The position numbers were made by a program, and so were the translations under genes. Below are positions 18,158-27,377 of a stretch of DNA of 64,000 nucleotides, one piece after another. The DNA comes from UBA1845 sp002338715 (lineage in GTDB: Bacteria > Planctomycetota > Phycisphaerae > UBA1845): positions 1 through 64,000 of the forward strand of contig DAORAL010000019.1 of the NCBI GenBank assembly GCA_035344155.1. Direction: 5' to 3'. Numbering within the stretch: the stretch's first letter is position 1; each line of letters starts with the position of its first letter. Below the pieces are notes generated by a model. It did not search any database. It was given only the letters and a program-made list of their open reading frames with translations, and was not told where the DNA came from.

Positions 18158-18492
18158 GAGACTCTCCTGAATCACAAAGACAATCGCCTATCGCCCAAAT
18201 ACAACTCCACCGGACACCCTCCGGCTTCGGATGCGTTAAATAGGCGACGATTGTTAAGTGGCGATAAAGGAGAGAATAATTCGGAAATAAGGCGGATGAC
18301 CCCTGCACATGACACGTGCGCTCCAATTGAAGCGCCAATGTCCGAGGGCAACCTATTTTGACTGACCGCGCACGTTGGTTGGCAAGATGTGTTTGCGCAG
18401 CTTGCGCATGCGGCTAATTTAACAGCATGACGTTCATCGAATCTTCACGAGATTCAAACAATTGCTATAGGGTAAAGTAGCCTACCGCAAGC
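18158..18492. other. Intergenic region without a recognised gene
   Basis: These 335 bases separate the pseudopilin start from the end of the TPR gene, both read on the minus strand. They must carry the pseudopilin promoter. A GC-rich palindromic patch (TTTGCGCAGCTTGCGCATGCGG, given as 18391-18412) lies in it. No open frame with coding character and no clear terminator were found. Confidence 0.4.
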
Positions 18493-20157
18493 TCATATTC
18501 CTGAAATGCATTTGCAACTCGAATCGATCGGCGCATCGGCGAACTTCCAGATTTCGTTGAAACGCTTTTCGACTGCGGCGGCTTCCTGGGTCTTGCCCTG
18601 TGCGTTCAGCGCCTGCATCAAACCGTAGAGAGACCAACCGTTTTCGCGCCACTTGGCAAGGTCCTCTCGGTAGGTCCGTTCTGCTTCTGCGAACTTGCCG
18701 CTCTTCATATATACCGCACCGATCGTGTGGCGAATGGGTTGGAGCCACTGCGGCGGCTCGCCGTATGAAAGCGTGTCTTCGACGTCGGCGCCTTTTTCCA
18801 GAAGCTCTGCCGCTTTGTCCCACTCACCATGTTGAAGCGCGATCTCGCCCGCGATGAAGTAATCAGCCACCTCGAGTACACGATCGGCCAGGTCCGGTCC
18901 CCCCCAATGCGCATCCGCGGGAACCTGACTTCTGCACTTCTTGAATTTCTTGTATTCACGCTCTGCGTTCTTGAAATCCTTCTTCGCCGCATATGCCACC
19001 GCGCGGGCCGCTCGCCAGGTTGCGTGCGTAATCGGCAGATATTCCGGCGGCGCGGGTTCTGCGATGATCGCATCCCAACGACCGAAGCGCTTCTGCACAT
19101 CGAACACTGAGCACATCCAGAAATCGAAGATCGGACCGACGCGCTTAAGATCGTCTTCGGAAATGTCGTTCCACATGTCGCGGGCAGCCGCCATCGCTTC
19201 CTCCTCGCGACCGGTCATCATCGCGGCGAACGCCATCATGTGCGAGTTGTGCACCATGTAGAGCCACTGAATCGATTGCTTCGGCGAAAGCTTTTGATAC
19301 GCATCGTCAGCCGCCATCGCTTTGACGCTCTGCTCAACCGCGCGGTGCCACAGCCCGGTCTTGACATAAATGTGCGCGGGCATGTGCCGCAGGTGACCGC
19401 TGACCGGAACCAAATCGCCCAACGCGTTGGCGGCTGGTATCCCGCGATCCGGAGTGCCACTGGGTTCAACTGTGTGAATGTACAGATGTTTCGCGCCCGG
19501 ATTGGTGGGGTCCATCGCCATCACCTGCTCGAGAACGCTTTCGATCTTTGGCGTATCTTCTGCCGGCGTGAAGTCCAATTCGTACAGCATCCACGGGCGC
19601 TGCACCATGAGCGAATCGGCGTAGAGCGTTCCGACATCGGAGTCGCTTGGATGCTTTTCCCAGACTTTCGCCATCGCATCACCAAACGCCTTATTCAACT
19701 CGGTGCGATCTTCGGGCCAGGGGTTCACGTAGCGCGCTTCGAGGGCTTTGATCAAATCGCGTTCGACCGGTGTCACGTGATCGATGTTGGCCAGCGCCTT
19801 CTGCAACGCATCCCATGCCGCCAGTGAACGTTCTTCGGTCATGACAGGGTCGTTGTAGTTCGGGCCTTCGCAATACGACACGCCCCACCACGCCATCGCG
19901 CAGGCGGGATCGAGTTCCGCCGCTTTCTTGAACGAGCGAATCGCCTCGTCGTGGTTGAATGAGTACAGCCAATTCAGTCCCTGGTTGAAATAGTCCTGCG
20001 CTTCGGGTGATGATGTCGTCACCGCGCGCACGTGCGGGCCCATGTCGGTGAAGATCTGCGCCGGCGTATCCACGACAAACGCTTGCGGCTTGCTTGACGC
20101 GCAACCGACGAGAAAAATAGGCAGCAAGATTGCAACGGTTTTTTGAATTCGAGCCAT
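18493..20157 (-). CDS. Tetratricopeptide-repeat lipoprotein
   Basis: The start at 20157 is set by AGGAGG nine bases upstream and by the lipoprotein signal VAILLPIFLVGCASS that follows; the longer frame upstream is ignored. The 554-aa protein contains TPR units (YFNQGLNWLYSFNHDEAIRSFKKAAELDPACAMAWWGVSYC near residues 55-95, and more near the C terminus: GAVYMKSGKFAEAERTYREDLAKWRENGWSLYGL), separated by a helical region with conserved HLYIHTVEPS and HMPAHIYVKTGLW. This family of single-chain TPR lipoproteins is common in planctomycetes and Bacteroidetes. It probably acts as an envelope scaffold; the ligand is unknown. Confidence 0.85.
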   Translation of the reverse strand: MARIQKTVAILLPIFLVGCASSKPQAFVVDTPAQIFTDMGPHVRAVTTSSPEAQDYFNQGLNWLYSFNHDEAIRSFKKAAELDPACAMAWWGVSYCEGPNYNDPVMTEERSLAAWDALQKALANIDHVTPVERDLIKALEARYVNPWPEDRTELNKAFGDAMAKVWEKHPSDSDVGTLYADSLMVQRPWMLYELDFTPAEDTPKIESVLEQVMAMDPTNPGAKHLYIHTVEPSGTPDRGIPAANALGDLVPVSGHLRHMPAHIYVKTGLWHRAVEQSVKAMAADDAYQKLSPKQSIQWLYMVHNSHMMAFAAMMTGREEEAMAAARDMWNDISEDDLKRVGPIFDFWMCSVFDVQKRFGRWDAIIAEPAPPEYLPITHATWRAARAVAYAAKKDFKNAEREYKKFKKCRSQVPADAHWGGPDLADRVLEVADYFIAGEIALQHGEWDKAAELLEKGADVEDTLSYGEPPQWLQPIRHTIGAVYMKSGKFAEAERTYREDLAKWRENGWSLYGLMQALNAQGKTQEAAAVEKRFNEIWKFADAPIDSSCKCISGI

Positions 20158-20338
20158 CACAAATGGCCTCCTGTCTTTTTGCATGGGATTCACAAGTCCC
20201 GGCCCAGCGACCCGAAAGGTCGCAATGATCATTGCGTCTGATGTGGGGATTCTCAATAATTTTGCCGGATTCACAACCCAACCCATACGATACCATTGAT
20301 ATTGGCGTTTCGGACTGCGGCTACGCAAGGAGAGTTAC

Positions 20339-20689
20339 ATGCCAATCAAACTCAAGCGTATTTACGATGAAGCGTCCAAGTCTGACGGTATGCGGATTCT
20401 CGTCGATCGACTCTGGCCCCGGGGCATCTCCAAGGAACGTGCGCAGGTCGACGAATGGATGCGCGACATTTCGCCGTCCAACGAATTGCGTAAGTGGGTC
20501 CACGAAGACCCGTCCCGTTGGGCTGAGTTCAAGCGAAAGTATTTCAAGGACCTGCGCGAACACGAGGAAGCACTCGACGTCATTCGCAAAACGGCCAAAC
20601 GCAAAACGGTAACGCTGCTATTCGCCGCAAAGGACGAAAAGCAAAACAACGCCGTCGCCCTGCTCGAATACCTCAAGAAACCCAAGTGA
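20339..20689 (+). CDS. DUF488 family protein (YeaO-like)
   Basis: A compact 116-aa protein with AAGGAGAG before the ATG. It shows the DUF488 signature: RIYDEASKSDGMRILVDRLWPRGISKERAQVDEWMRDISPSNELRKWV, then HDP-like HEDPSRWAEFKRKY and a closing TLLFAAKDEKQNNAVALLEYL (positions about 88-112). The full-length match makes the family secure. The biochemical role is unknown; members are often found near stress genes. It is divergent from the TPR lipoprotein gene. Confidence 0.93.
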   Translation: MPIKLKRIYDEASKSDGMRILVDRLWPRGISKERAQVDEWMRDISPSNELRKWVHEDPSRWAEFKRKYFKDLREHEEALDVIRKTAKRKTVTLLFAAKDEKQNNAVALLEYLKKPK

Positions 20690-20755
20690 GTGCGTTGCCG
20701 CACGGGCGCGAAGTATCGAAGCGACCAAGACCGACGCATGGAATTGTCGTTCGAT

Positions 20756-21730
20756 CTACAATCCCCGGATCACGTCTTCAACCAGCGTACGATCGACTTG
20801 GGCATCGGGTGTGGTCAGGTAGCAATCGGGCACTTCAAGTTCGATGGTCGCATCGACTTTCTGCGAGTAGGCTGTTTCGATTTCATCGATCCAGGCGTCA
20901 AGGTTGGCGGCAGTGAATGCGTTGACGTGAAACAGAATGTCGATCACTTCGCGATCCCAGTTGCGAAAGATTCCGCTGCGTATTCTGCGGCGCACGAATT
21001 CGACACGCTCGGTGTCGGTTTCAAACGGTAGCCCCTCGGTAAGCGTCGGATCGGATTCGAGATTGTCGGTCCAGTCCACGCTGTCGATGACGAACCCGTG
21101 ATAGATCCAACCGAGCTCCTGCGCAACGGCTTCTGCTTCTGACCGACTGATCCCGCTGCCACCGAACGGCTGACGGTATACGGGCGTGAACCATTCAAGC
21201 CGGTTTGCCCCAACGACCTCGAGAGTCGTGTCGAGGTACGCCGTCAGTTGAACCAGATCCGATCGCATGGCCGTTCGTCCGAAGAACGGCGGTCCGAGCG
21301 TCTGCGACCAAATTGCGGGATCATGGTTGAATGCGTGATATCCAAGGACGTGCCCCTGATCGTGAATGGAACGCAATCCATCCGCGAACAGCGACTGCAC
21401 TGCGCTTCCGGTTTCATCATCGCCGGGACCTTCGATATAAAATACCGCCCGCGCGCCACGACGATTCAACGTATCGAGTATGGCGTTTAACTGATCGAGG
21501 AGTTCGACCGACGCGCCAGATGCGTTGTCCAAAGATTGATCCGCGGCCAACGGCCCATCGTCGAACGTCAAAACGACGGTGACACGATTGGCGGTTTCGC
21601 TGTGGCAGTCAGTTGCAGTTCCACACCCGCCAGATATCGCCAGAACCACGCCCCATGCAGCCGCCCACACGGCATGAATGCATCTACGCCAGGCGCCTGC
21701 GATTGGTGGTTGATTACGGCTTGTAGACAT
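20756..21730 (-). CDS. Polysaccharide deacetylase (NodB/CE4) family lipoprotein
   Basis: The 324-aa protein starts with a signal peptide whose lipobox is near AISGGCGT. The CE4 fold is shown by motif 1 TFDDGP (metal and base Asp pair), motif 2 HAFNHDP in place of the usual H-S/T-x-x-H-P, and motif 3 YRQPFGGSG. The metal-binding Asp and both His are therefore present. It would remove N- or O-acetyl groups from envelope or exogenous polysaccharide. A long loop (GPGDDETGSAVQSLF) separates motifs 1 and 2. It is divergent from the DUF5329 gene. Confidence 0.9.
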   Translation of the reverse strand: MSTSRNQPPIAGAWRRCIHAVWAAAWGVVLAISGGCGTATDCHSETANRVTVVLTFDDGPLAADQSLDNASGASVELLDQLNAILDTLNRRGARAVFYIEGPGDDETGSAVQSLFADGLRSIHDQGHVLGYHAFNHDPAIWSQTLGPPFFGRTAMRSDLVQLTAYLDTTLEVVGANRLEWFTPVYRQPFGGSGISRSEAEAVAQELGWIYHGFVIDSVDWTDNLESDPTLTEGLPFETDTERVEFVRRRIRSGIFRNWDREVIDILFHVNAFTAANLDAWIDEIETAYSQKVDATIELEVPDCYLTTPDAQVDRTLVEDVIRGL

Positions 21731-21838
21731 TGGTAACCCACATTTATCGACAACAGTAACCGGGATCGCGTGGTATACTGAACAGTGTAGCCGAGCAAAC
21801 CCGCATGGTCGGACGATTCGCGTTGAAAGGGCCTAACC

Positions 21839-22873
21839 ATGAATCGACTGAATTGTACTTGCCTCGTTGGTATGCTGACAGCCCTGCTGGTCATGCAATC
21901 GCCTGTGTTGGCTGGCGGATACATTCAATTGCAGGATGTTCCCGAATCGCTTTGGTTTCCAAGCCGGGAAGGTTCCAACCTTCTCCTGACCGCCTCGGTG
22001 ATCGATGCGAAGGCCACCTCCGTGTGGCTGGGGATTGATGATCCGAAACTTGGACGCGTCCCACTGACGCGCGTCGGTCCGATTGATTACCAGGTCAACC
22101 TGCACAGCAACGAAGTGTTTGATCTCCTGAAGCAAGCGCCTGCGCGCGGCGAGTTTCGCATCTTTGCCGAGACCGATGGAGGAGAAGTCTTGGCGAGCAT
22201 TCCCGTTTCGTTTGTTGTAAACGTCCCGCCAACCCGATTGAGCATTGACAAGAAAACAACGTTTACCGCCTTGCAGAAACGGTACGCGTATTTGCCGGGT
22301 TCTCGCGATCGGCTTCGTGTTTACGCGGGCGACATCACCCATGGACAAATTACATTGTCGGTCTTTGGTCGAGACCGAAACGTTCCGCTCGTACCGACGA
22401 CGCGCCTCTACGAAACGCAACACATTGTTCTACCGTTGGATGATGAGACCTATGTGATCGAAGTCGAAGCGCTGCACAATTACTTGATGGGTGACGATTA
22501 CGCCGACCTGTCGATTGCCCCGGAAGCTGAATGGCACCGCGACAAGATCGAATTCATGCTGAACGCCATCGACCAATCGGAATTCACATTCATTCGCAAC
22601 GGCAAGCCATTCGATGGCCAATCGGCAGCCAAACATTTGCGCAACAAGCTGGCAACCTCGCCCACGCCTGTCACCAAGGTGGACGCCTTCATCGAAGACT
22701 TTGCGAGTCGATCATCGATGACGGATGAGCCATACAAGGTACTGACTGCGGATGGACGCGAACTTGAACTTGGACAGTGGTTGCGATCACTGCTCGACGG
22801 CGACATTGAAGCAACTCCCAAGCTGGAAAAATCAAGCGAGTCAGCCGAGGCAGTTCAACAACCCCAATCGTAA
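21839..22873 (+). CDS. Secreted protein with C-terminal DUF5329 domain
   Basis: AAAGGG precedes the ATG. The 344-aa protein has a signal peptide ending around SPVLAGG. Residues 25-210 are beta-rich with two similar halves and no recognised domain. From about residue 235 (IEFMLNAIDQSEFTFIRNG) to 320 (LELGQWLRSLLDG) it follows the DUF5329 pattern: a helix, a strand with FIRNG, AAKHLRNKL, FIEDFASRSSMTDEPY and the QWLRSLL end. DUF5329 is otherwise found as a small standalone periplasmic protein. Here it is fused to a longer N-terminal region. It lies upstream of the hemerythrin gene but that gene has its own promoter. Confidence 0.82.
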   Translation: MNRLNCTCLVGMLTALLVMQSPVLAGGYIQLQDVPESLWFPSREGSNLLLTASVIDAKATSVWLGIDDPKLGRVPLTRVGPIDYQVNLHSNEVFDLLKQAPARGEFRIFAETDGGEVLASIPVSFVVNVPPTRLSIDKKTTFTALQKRYAYLPGSRDRLRVYAGDITHGQITLSVFGRDRNVPLVPTTRLYETQHIVLPLDDETYVIEVEALHNYLMGDDYADLSIAPEAEWHRDKIEFMLNAIDQSEFTFIRNGKPFDGQSAAKHLRNKLATSPTPVTKVDAFIEDFASRSSMTDEPYKVLTADGRELELGQWLRSLLDGDIEATPKLEKSSESAEAVQQPQS

Positions 22874-22992
22874 CCTCGTCGCGCGATACCGCGATCCTGC
22901 GTCAAATGAGACAGCCGATTGCGCGATCTGGCTACATCGCCGATAACGCCGTTTATACGGACCATGTTGGCCTACTTCTCGCGTTGCGCCCT

Positions 22993-23009
22993 TTGGCACA
23001 CCAGTTGCA
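22993..23009 (+). promoter_or_regulatory. Sigma-54 (RpoN) promoter of the hemerythrin gene
   Basis: TTGGCACACCAGTTGCA matches the -24/-12 consensus TGGCAC-N5-TTGCA at every defined position, with the GG and GC pairs ten bases apart. Transcription would start near 23021 and leave a leader of about 100 bases before the GTG at 23120. An enhancer-binding activator would be required; no such gene is nearby. Confidence 0.8.
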
Positions 23010-23119
23010 CACGGAACACAGGGGGCGGCGTTCGTTTGTTGACCGCCAATGCCGCTTCACAAGTGGAACTGCCAATCGCCATCGCGACCGCTGCAACGTG
23101 GAACGAAGTGGAGGATACC

Positions 23120-23572
23120 GTGAACCCAAAACAATTGGCCCAATGGATGCACGACGAGCACGATCGAGTCCACGACCTGGCGGTGACTTTGCGAGAAACG
23201 ATTGCAAAGGTTCCGCTGAGTCATCGCGGTGATTGGCTGGAGGCGCTGCGCGGGCGCTATGAACATCTGCGCGCGCATTTGCATAAGCACATGGCACTCG
23301 AAGAACGCGACGGGTATCTGCCCACCGTCGCGGCGCGACGTCCCAGTCTTTCAAAGGAAGTGGATCGACTGCGGCACGAGCATGAAGAGCTGACGCAGAT
23401 CATGGATGGCATTCGCCGCGACCTGCTTGAGGTTCGCGAAACCGATCCGCTGATGATTCAGGATTGCTGCTGCCGAATCGAAAATCTCGTCAGTTCCATT
23501 GAACGACACGAGCAGGATGAAAACCTGATTGTGCTTTCAGTCTTCACCGATGATATTGGCACGAAGGATTGA
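23120..23572 (+). CDS. Hemerythrin-like HHE domain protein
   Basis: The GTG at 23120 is chosen because GGAGG lies six bases upstream and because the frame upstream runs through the sigma-54 promoter. The 150-aa helical protein has the hemerythrin HHE ligand set: His11 and His14 (HDEH), His53/55/57 with Glu61/62, His86/His88, and His130 with Glu131 to Glu134 near the end. Such proteins bind oxygen, nitric oxide or iron at a di-iron centre. A CCC run near residue 116 is unusual. It is convergent with cheB; sigma-54 control suggests response to nitrogen, redox or nitrosative signals. Confidence 0.88.
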   Translation: MNPKQLAQWMHDEHDRVHDLAVTLRETIAKVPLSHRGDWLEALRGRYEHLRAHLHKHMALEERDGYLPTVAARRPSLSKEVDRLRHEHEELTQIMDGIRRDLLEVRETDPLMIQDCCCRIENLVSSIERHEQDENLIVLSVFTDDIGTKD

Positions 23573-23609
23573 ATCGGTTGGCTGCTGATTTGCGTGACGC
23601 CGGTTCGCG

Positions 23610-24680
23610 TCATCGCGCGGTAGCCGGCGTGGCGATCTTCTTGAGTGCACTGATGACCACGTTGCCGACGTTCTCCGGCGTCGTGACGTGCTGCACCGCG
23701 CCGATTTCCGCAGCGACTTTGGGCATGCCATAGACAACGCAGGATTCCCTGTTTTGACCGACCGTAATCGCGCCACTCTCTCTCATCTTGAGCAGCCCTT
23801 GCGCGCCGTCAGCCCCCATGCCCGTCAGGATAACGCCGACGGCATTCTTACCGACAAGATCCGCAACTGAATCGAACAACACGTCGGCGGCTGGGCAATG
23901 TCGATTGACCAGTTCGCTTGACCCGGTCTTGATCTTGAGACGTCCACCGGAGCGCTCAATGCTCATCTGCACGCCACCGCGGGCAACAAACGCTCGCCCC
24001 GGTACCAGCAAATCACCATTCACGGCTTCGCTGACCGTCATCGGACTGTAGTCATTGAGCCGATCGGCAAACGTCTTGGTAAACCCCGGTGGCATGTGCT
24101 GCACGATGGCGACCGGCGGAAAGTCGGCTGGCACATTTTCCAATACTTTCTTGAGTGCTTCAGTACCGCCGGTGGAAGAGCCAATCGCCACCACGAATCG
24201 ACTTGAATCGATGCCCGCCGCTTTACAGGTCCGTTGGATGGCCAATGGAACCGACGGCGTGACTGCCCGGGCTGGTACCGCAACGGTGGCTGCACGGATT
24301 TTGAACGCGAGGTCTTCCCCGAGGAGCATCAGCGCCTCTTTACCACCGCCCGAAGGCTTGGCGACAAAATCGACGGCGCCGAGTTCGATGGCTTGCAAGG
24401 CGGCTTTGCTGCTTTCCGAAGCCACACCACTGCACATGATGACGGGAACGGGATAGTGTTCTTGAAGCTTTTTGAGAAACGTCAGCCCATCCATGCGCGG
24501 CATTTCGATATCGAGAATGATGACCTCGGGCCGCTGTTGGATAATCAACTCGCGCGCCTGAAATGGATCAGGCGCCTCGCCCACGACCTCAATATCCGGC
24601 GCATTGGATATAGACTTCGCCAGCATCGTCCGCACGGTTGGCGAGTCGTCTACAATCAATACTCGGATGGGTTTGGGCAT
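23610..24680 (-). CDS. cheB: Chemotaxis response regulator, protein-glutamate methylesterase/deamidase
   Basis: Starting at the Met of MPKPIRVLIVDD (AAGGAAG upstream), the protein has 356 aa, normal for CheB. A receiver domain comes first, with acidic pair Asp11/Asp12 and phospho-acceptor Asp57 (ILDIEMPRMDG). The C-terminal esterase domain has the Ser of GSSTGG, the His of QHMPPGF and the Asp of TGMGADG. It removes methyl groups from chemoreceptors and is activated by CheA phosphate. It is the last gene of the minus-strand che operon and is convergent with the hemerythrin gene. Confidence 0.97.
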   Translation of the reverse strand: MPKPIRVLIVDDSPTVRTMLAKSISNAPDIEVVGEAPDPFQARELIIQQRPEVIILDIEMPRMDGLTFLKKLQEHYPVPVIMCSGVASESSKAALQAIELGAVDFVAKPSGGGKEALMLLGEDLAFKIRAATVAVPARAVTPSVPLAIQRTCKAAGIDSSRFVVAIGSSTGGTEALKKVLENVPADFPPVAIVQHMPPGFTKTFADRLNDYSPMTVSEAVNGDLLVPGRAFVARGGVQMSIERSGGRLKIKTGSSELVNRHCPAADVLFDSVADLVGKNAVGVILTGMGADGAQGLLKMRESGAITVGQNRESCVVYGMPKVAAEIGAVQHVTTPENVGNVVISALKKIATPATAR

Positions 24681-24749
24681 TTTACTTTTACTTCCTTGTT
24701 TTCTCGGAATAGCCACCGTCTCTGTGGTCAGCCGATTCGTCTGGTCGCG

Positions 24750-25598
24750 CTAATCGCGACGGTAAATCGTGGGCTCAACGTAGGTCAACGGTTGGTCGAT
24801 TCCGTTCAAGCTCTCGGAATGCCCGATCATCAAGTGACCGCCCGGGACCAGGCTCTTGGCGTAACGATTGACCAATCCTTCCTGGGTGGGCTGATCGAAA
24901 TAGATCATGACGTTTCGACAGAAGATCACATGAAAACCGAGTCGGAAAGGAAACGTCGGCGTCATCAGGTTAAATCGCGAGAACTTGATGAGATTCCGTA
25001 TATCCGACGTGGCTTGCAGAACCTCGTTGTTGCCTGATTTGATCTTCTGGAGATAGCGTGTCCGAAATGCCGGCGGTACCGACTTCGCCCGTTCGGTCAC
25101 AAACTGTCCGCGCATCGCCTGCCCAAGCACCTGTGTCGAAATGTCCGTCGCGAGGATTCGCGGCTTGACTCCGGGATGGTCTTTCAAAGCATCGTGAACG
25201 ACCATCGCGATCGAGTGGGGTTCTTCACCGCTGGAACAACCGGCGCTCCAGATGCGGAGTTCACGGTTGGACGCGAGCCATTTCTTGTCGCTTGTCCACG
25301 TTTCGATTAGACGTGCGAGGAAATTGAAATGGGTGATCTCGCGAAAGAGATGCGTGGTGTTGGTGGAAACGGCATCCAGAAGTCGACTGAGTTCAACGCC
25401 GGATTTATCGGCGACGACGACCTTGAAAAAGTCGCCGTAGGAGGCGTAGTTTTGCCCGCGGAGAAGCTTGGCCAACCGCGAACTCAGCAATTGCATTTTC
25501 TCAGTACCCAGGTTGATTCCGCTCTTGTCATAGATCAGTTTGCGGAATGCCTCATACTCTTGCCGGGTCAGATCTTTCGCCTCAAGGCTGTTTGTCAT
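24750..25598 (-). CDS. cheR: Chemotaxis receptor methyltransferase
   Basis: A 282-aa SAM-dependent methyltransferase; the ATG at 25598 directly follows a GTG that is also possible. The N-terminal helical subdomain (YEAFRKLIYDKSGINLGTEK) is followed by the methyltransferase domain with IWSAGCSSGEEPHSIAM (SAM-binding motif I) and FCRNVMIYFD (motif near the catalytic pocket). It methylates glutamates of chemoreceptors and opposes CheB, with which it is adjacent in the operon. Confidence 0.97.
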   Translation of the reverse strand: MTNSLEAKDLTRQEYEAFRKLIYDKSGINLGTEKMQLLSSRLAKLLRGQNYASYGDFFKVVVADKSGVELSRLLDAVSTNTTHLFREITHFNFLARLIETWTSDKKWLASNRELRIWSAGCSSGEEPHSIAMVVHDALKDHPGVKPRILATDISTQVLGQAMRGQFVTERAKSVPPAFRTRYLQKIKSGNNEVLQATSDIRNLIKFSRFNLMTPTFPFRLGFHVIFCRNVMIYFDQPTQEGLVNRYAKSLVPGGHLMIGHSESLNGIDQPLTYVEPTIYRRD

Positions 25599-25653
25599 CA
25601 CGTTTGGCTCACCAGGTATTCAGTGCTATTTAAGCGGAAATTCACGTTGCCCG

Positions 25654-26112
25654 TTACGCGGGGGTCGCTTCGATGTGTCGCAACTGCAACCACTGCCCAT
25701 CAACCGACAACTGCGCTGTCTCGTCCTCACCGCCCTCGACGAACGGAACCACTTCAAGCTCGGTCACGGTTGGAATGGTCAGGTTGAAGACATCTTCGGT
25801 GCCGTGGGCTGTCGTCACGAACTGACCGCACACGACGTTCATGAATTCACGAACCGCGTCGGTTGATTCCTGCTTTGAGATTTCCTCGCCCGACTCGATT
25901 CCGAGCAGGTTCTCGGCCAACTGTTCTGCAAACGATCGCGTGCAGATCAGGCGCAATTCACCGGATACGCCACCCTTGTAGCCGATTGACGTTTCGAGCC
26001 ACGATTCGCCGGGTTGTTCGCTGTACTCGCCGCCATCGCAAAACATGAATGCGAGATCTGCAAGAACGTCAGAAAGAACCGTCGTCAAAGTCGCCGTCGT
26101 TTGCGATTGCAT
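25654..26112 (-). CDS. cheX: CheX-type CheY-P phosphatase
   Basis: The 152-aa protein has the single ExxN signature of CheX phosphatases in AVREFMNVVCGQF (residues about 86-99), the Glu and Asn that attack phospho-CheY, and the alternating beta/helix layout of the CheC/CheX/FliY group. Its start codon lies 44 bases inside the cheY gene, so the two are translationally coupled, which suits a phosphatase for that CheY. The operon has no cheZ or cheC. Confidence 0.85.
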   Translation of the reverse strand: MQSQTTATLTTVLSDVLADLAFMFCDGGEYSEQPGESWLETSIGYKGGVSGELRLICTRSFAEQLAENLLGIESGEEISKQESTDAVREFMNVVCGQFVTTAHGTEDVFNLTIPTVTELEVVPFVEGGEDETAQLSVDGQWLQLRHIEATPA

Positions 26113-26494
26113 TTTCTGTCACCTTTAACATGGGTAATAAGACTTCGCGGAGTTGTTCCGGTTGGAACGGTTTACGAACATAACCAGCCGCGCCGAGTTT
26201 CATCAATTGGTCGATGCGCGTACGACTACCTTCGGTCGAGGCGATGACAATCGGGATGTCCTTGAGCCGGTCGTTTTCCTTCATCCGACTCAACAGCTCG
26301 ACGCCGCCCATTCGCGGCATGTTGATGTCAACGAGCATGACAGCGATCTCGTGCTCGGCAAGTTGGGCGAGCGCAGCGATACCGTCGGCGGCCTCATAGA
26401 ATTCACCAACCTCCAGGCCAATCATCCGAATCGTCCGCTTGACCATGTTTCTGATGGTCGCTGAGTCATCTACAATAAGAACGTTGTTATTCAT
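26069..26494 (-). CDS. cheY: Chemotaxis response regulator CheY
   Basis: A 141-aa single receiver domain. Acidic residues Asp9/Asp10, phospho-acceptor Asp56 (MLVDINMP), the switch Ser/Thr in IASTEG and Lys in VRKPF are all present. The Met at 26494 is chosen because the sequence from there (MNNNVLIVDDS) gives a normal receiver start; the frame is open 15 codons farther. The C terminus has an extra acidic tail (DGDFDDGSF). It overlaps cheX and follows the HDOD gene by 10 bases. Confidence 0.95.
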   Translation of the reverse strand: MNNNVLIVDDSATIRNMVKRTIRMIGLEVGEFYEAADGIAALAQLAEHEIAVMLVDINMPRMGGVELLSRMKENDRLKDIPIVIASTEGSRTRIDQLMKLGAAGYVRKPFQPEQLREVLLPMLKVTENAIANDGDFDDGSF

Positions 26495-26504
26495 GATATG
26501 AATC

Positions 26505-27377
26505 CTAACTCTCTGCCTGCTCAGCCGACGAAGATTCACCGAACATGGCTTGAACGCGTTGCAACTCCACGACGACCTGCGCTCCTATGATTTCAAGATC
26601 TGCATGACGCAATTTGTAGCGTTCGAGCACGGTGGCATCAGCGCGAGAACACAAACCATCCTCCCCAAGCCCGATTCCAAACAGAAGACAAACGCAGTTC
26701 GCCAGGTAAATCGCGTCCACCAGGGGGTCATGCGGTTCCAGATCGGAAGGTGCGTGGTGATACCGAATACACCGGACGATCGGATCGGGCAGCTTCCATT
26801 TTTCGGCCATCATGGCCCCGACTTCTTCGTGCGAAAAACCCAGTACCCGTCGCTCGGCCTCGACAAAAGCCAGGTGCTCATCGGTGACCAGCCGGACAAT
26901 TTCGACAAACTCCTCGGCAACGTGTTCGTTCAAAATCACCTTGCCGATGTCGTGCAACAGACCGGCGGTGAATGCCAGATTGCTGTCGGGCAGCTTCAAC
27001 TTTTGCGCGAACTGCGACGAAGCGAGCGCGACAGCCACCGAGTGCTTCCAGAGGATTCCTGGATCAAGTCCATACCCTTGTTGCTCTTGCGCCAACATGT
27101 TGTTGGTGTGCACGGACATGACCATCTGAAGCACCTTCGCGGTCCCCAGGCACACCAGCGCATCTTCCAGTGAGGTCACTTTTCGCGACAACCCGAAGTA
27201 AGCCGAGTTGCAGAGTTTGAGCACCTCGCTCGTGACGGCTTGGTCGTACTTGATTGTCCCGACGATTTCATCGAGCGTGCTCTTGGGGTCGCTCATGATT
27301 TTCATGAGCTTCAGCGCCGTGTCCGGTAGCGGCTGAATCGAGCCAACGCATTCGATGATGTCTTTGGCGCTATTCAT
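26505..27377 (-). CDS. HDOD domain signalling protein
   Basis: Starts at the ATG overlapping the cheD stop (ATGA). The 290-aa protein is an HDOD domain, a degenerate relative of HD hydrolases: SIQPLPDTALKLMKIMSDP, NSAYFGLSRKVTSLEDALVCLGT, then a stretch with HDIGK (GLLHDIGKVILNEH) and FSHEEVGAMMAEKWKLPDPIVRCIRYHH. The HD pair is retained, so loss of catalysis cannot be assumed. Proteins of this family link phosphorelays to motility, attachment or c-di-GMP in several bacteria. Its position inside the che operon suggests that it modulates output. Confidence 0.92.
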   Translation of the reverse strand: MNSAKDIIECVGSIQPLPDTALKLMKIMSDPKSTLDEIVGTIKYDQAVTSEVLKLCNSAYFGLSRKVTSLEDALVCLGTAKVLQMVMSVHTNNMLAQEQQGYGLDPGILWKHSVAVALASSQFAQKLKLPDSNLAFTAGLLHDIGKVILNEHVAEEFVEIVRLVTDEHLAFVEAERRVLGFSHEEVGAMMAEKWKLPDPIVRCIRYHHAPSDLEPHDPLVDAIYLANCVCLLFGIGLGEDGLCSRADATVLERYKLRHADLEIIGAQVVVELQRVQAMFGESSSAEQAES

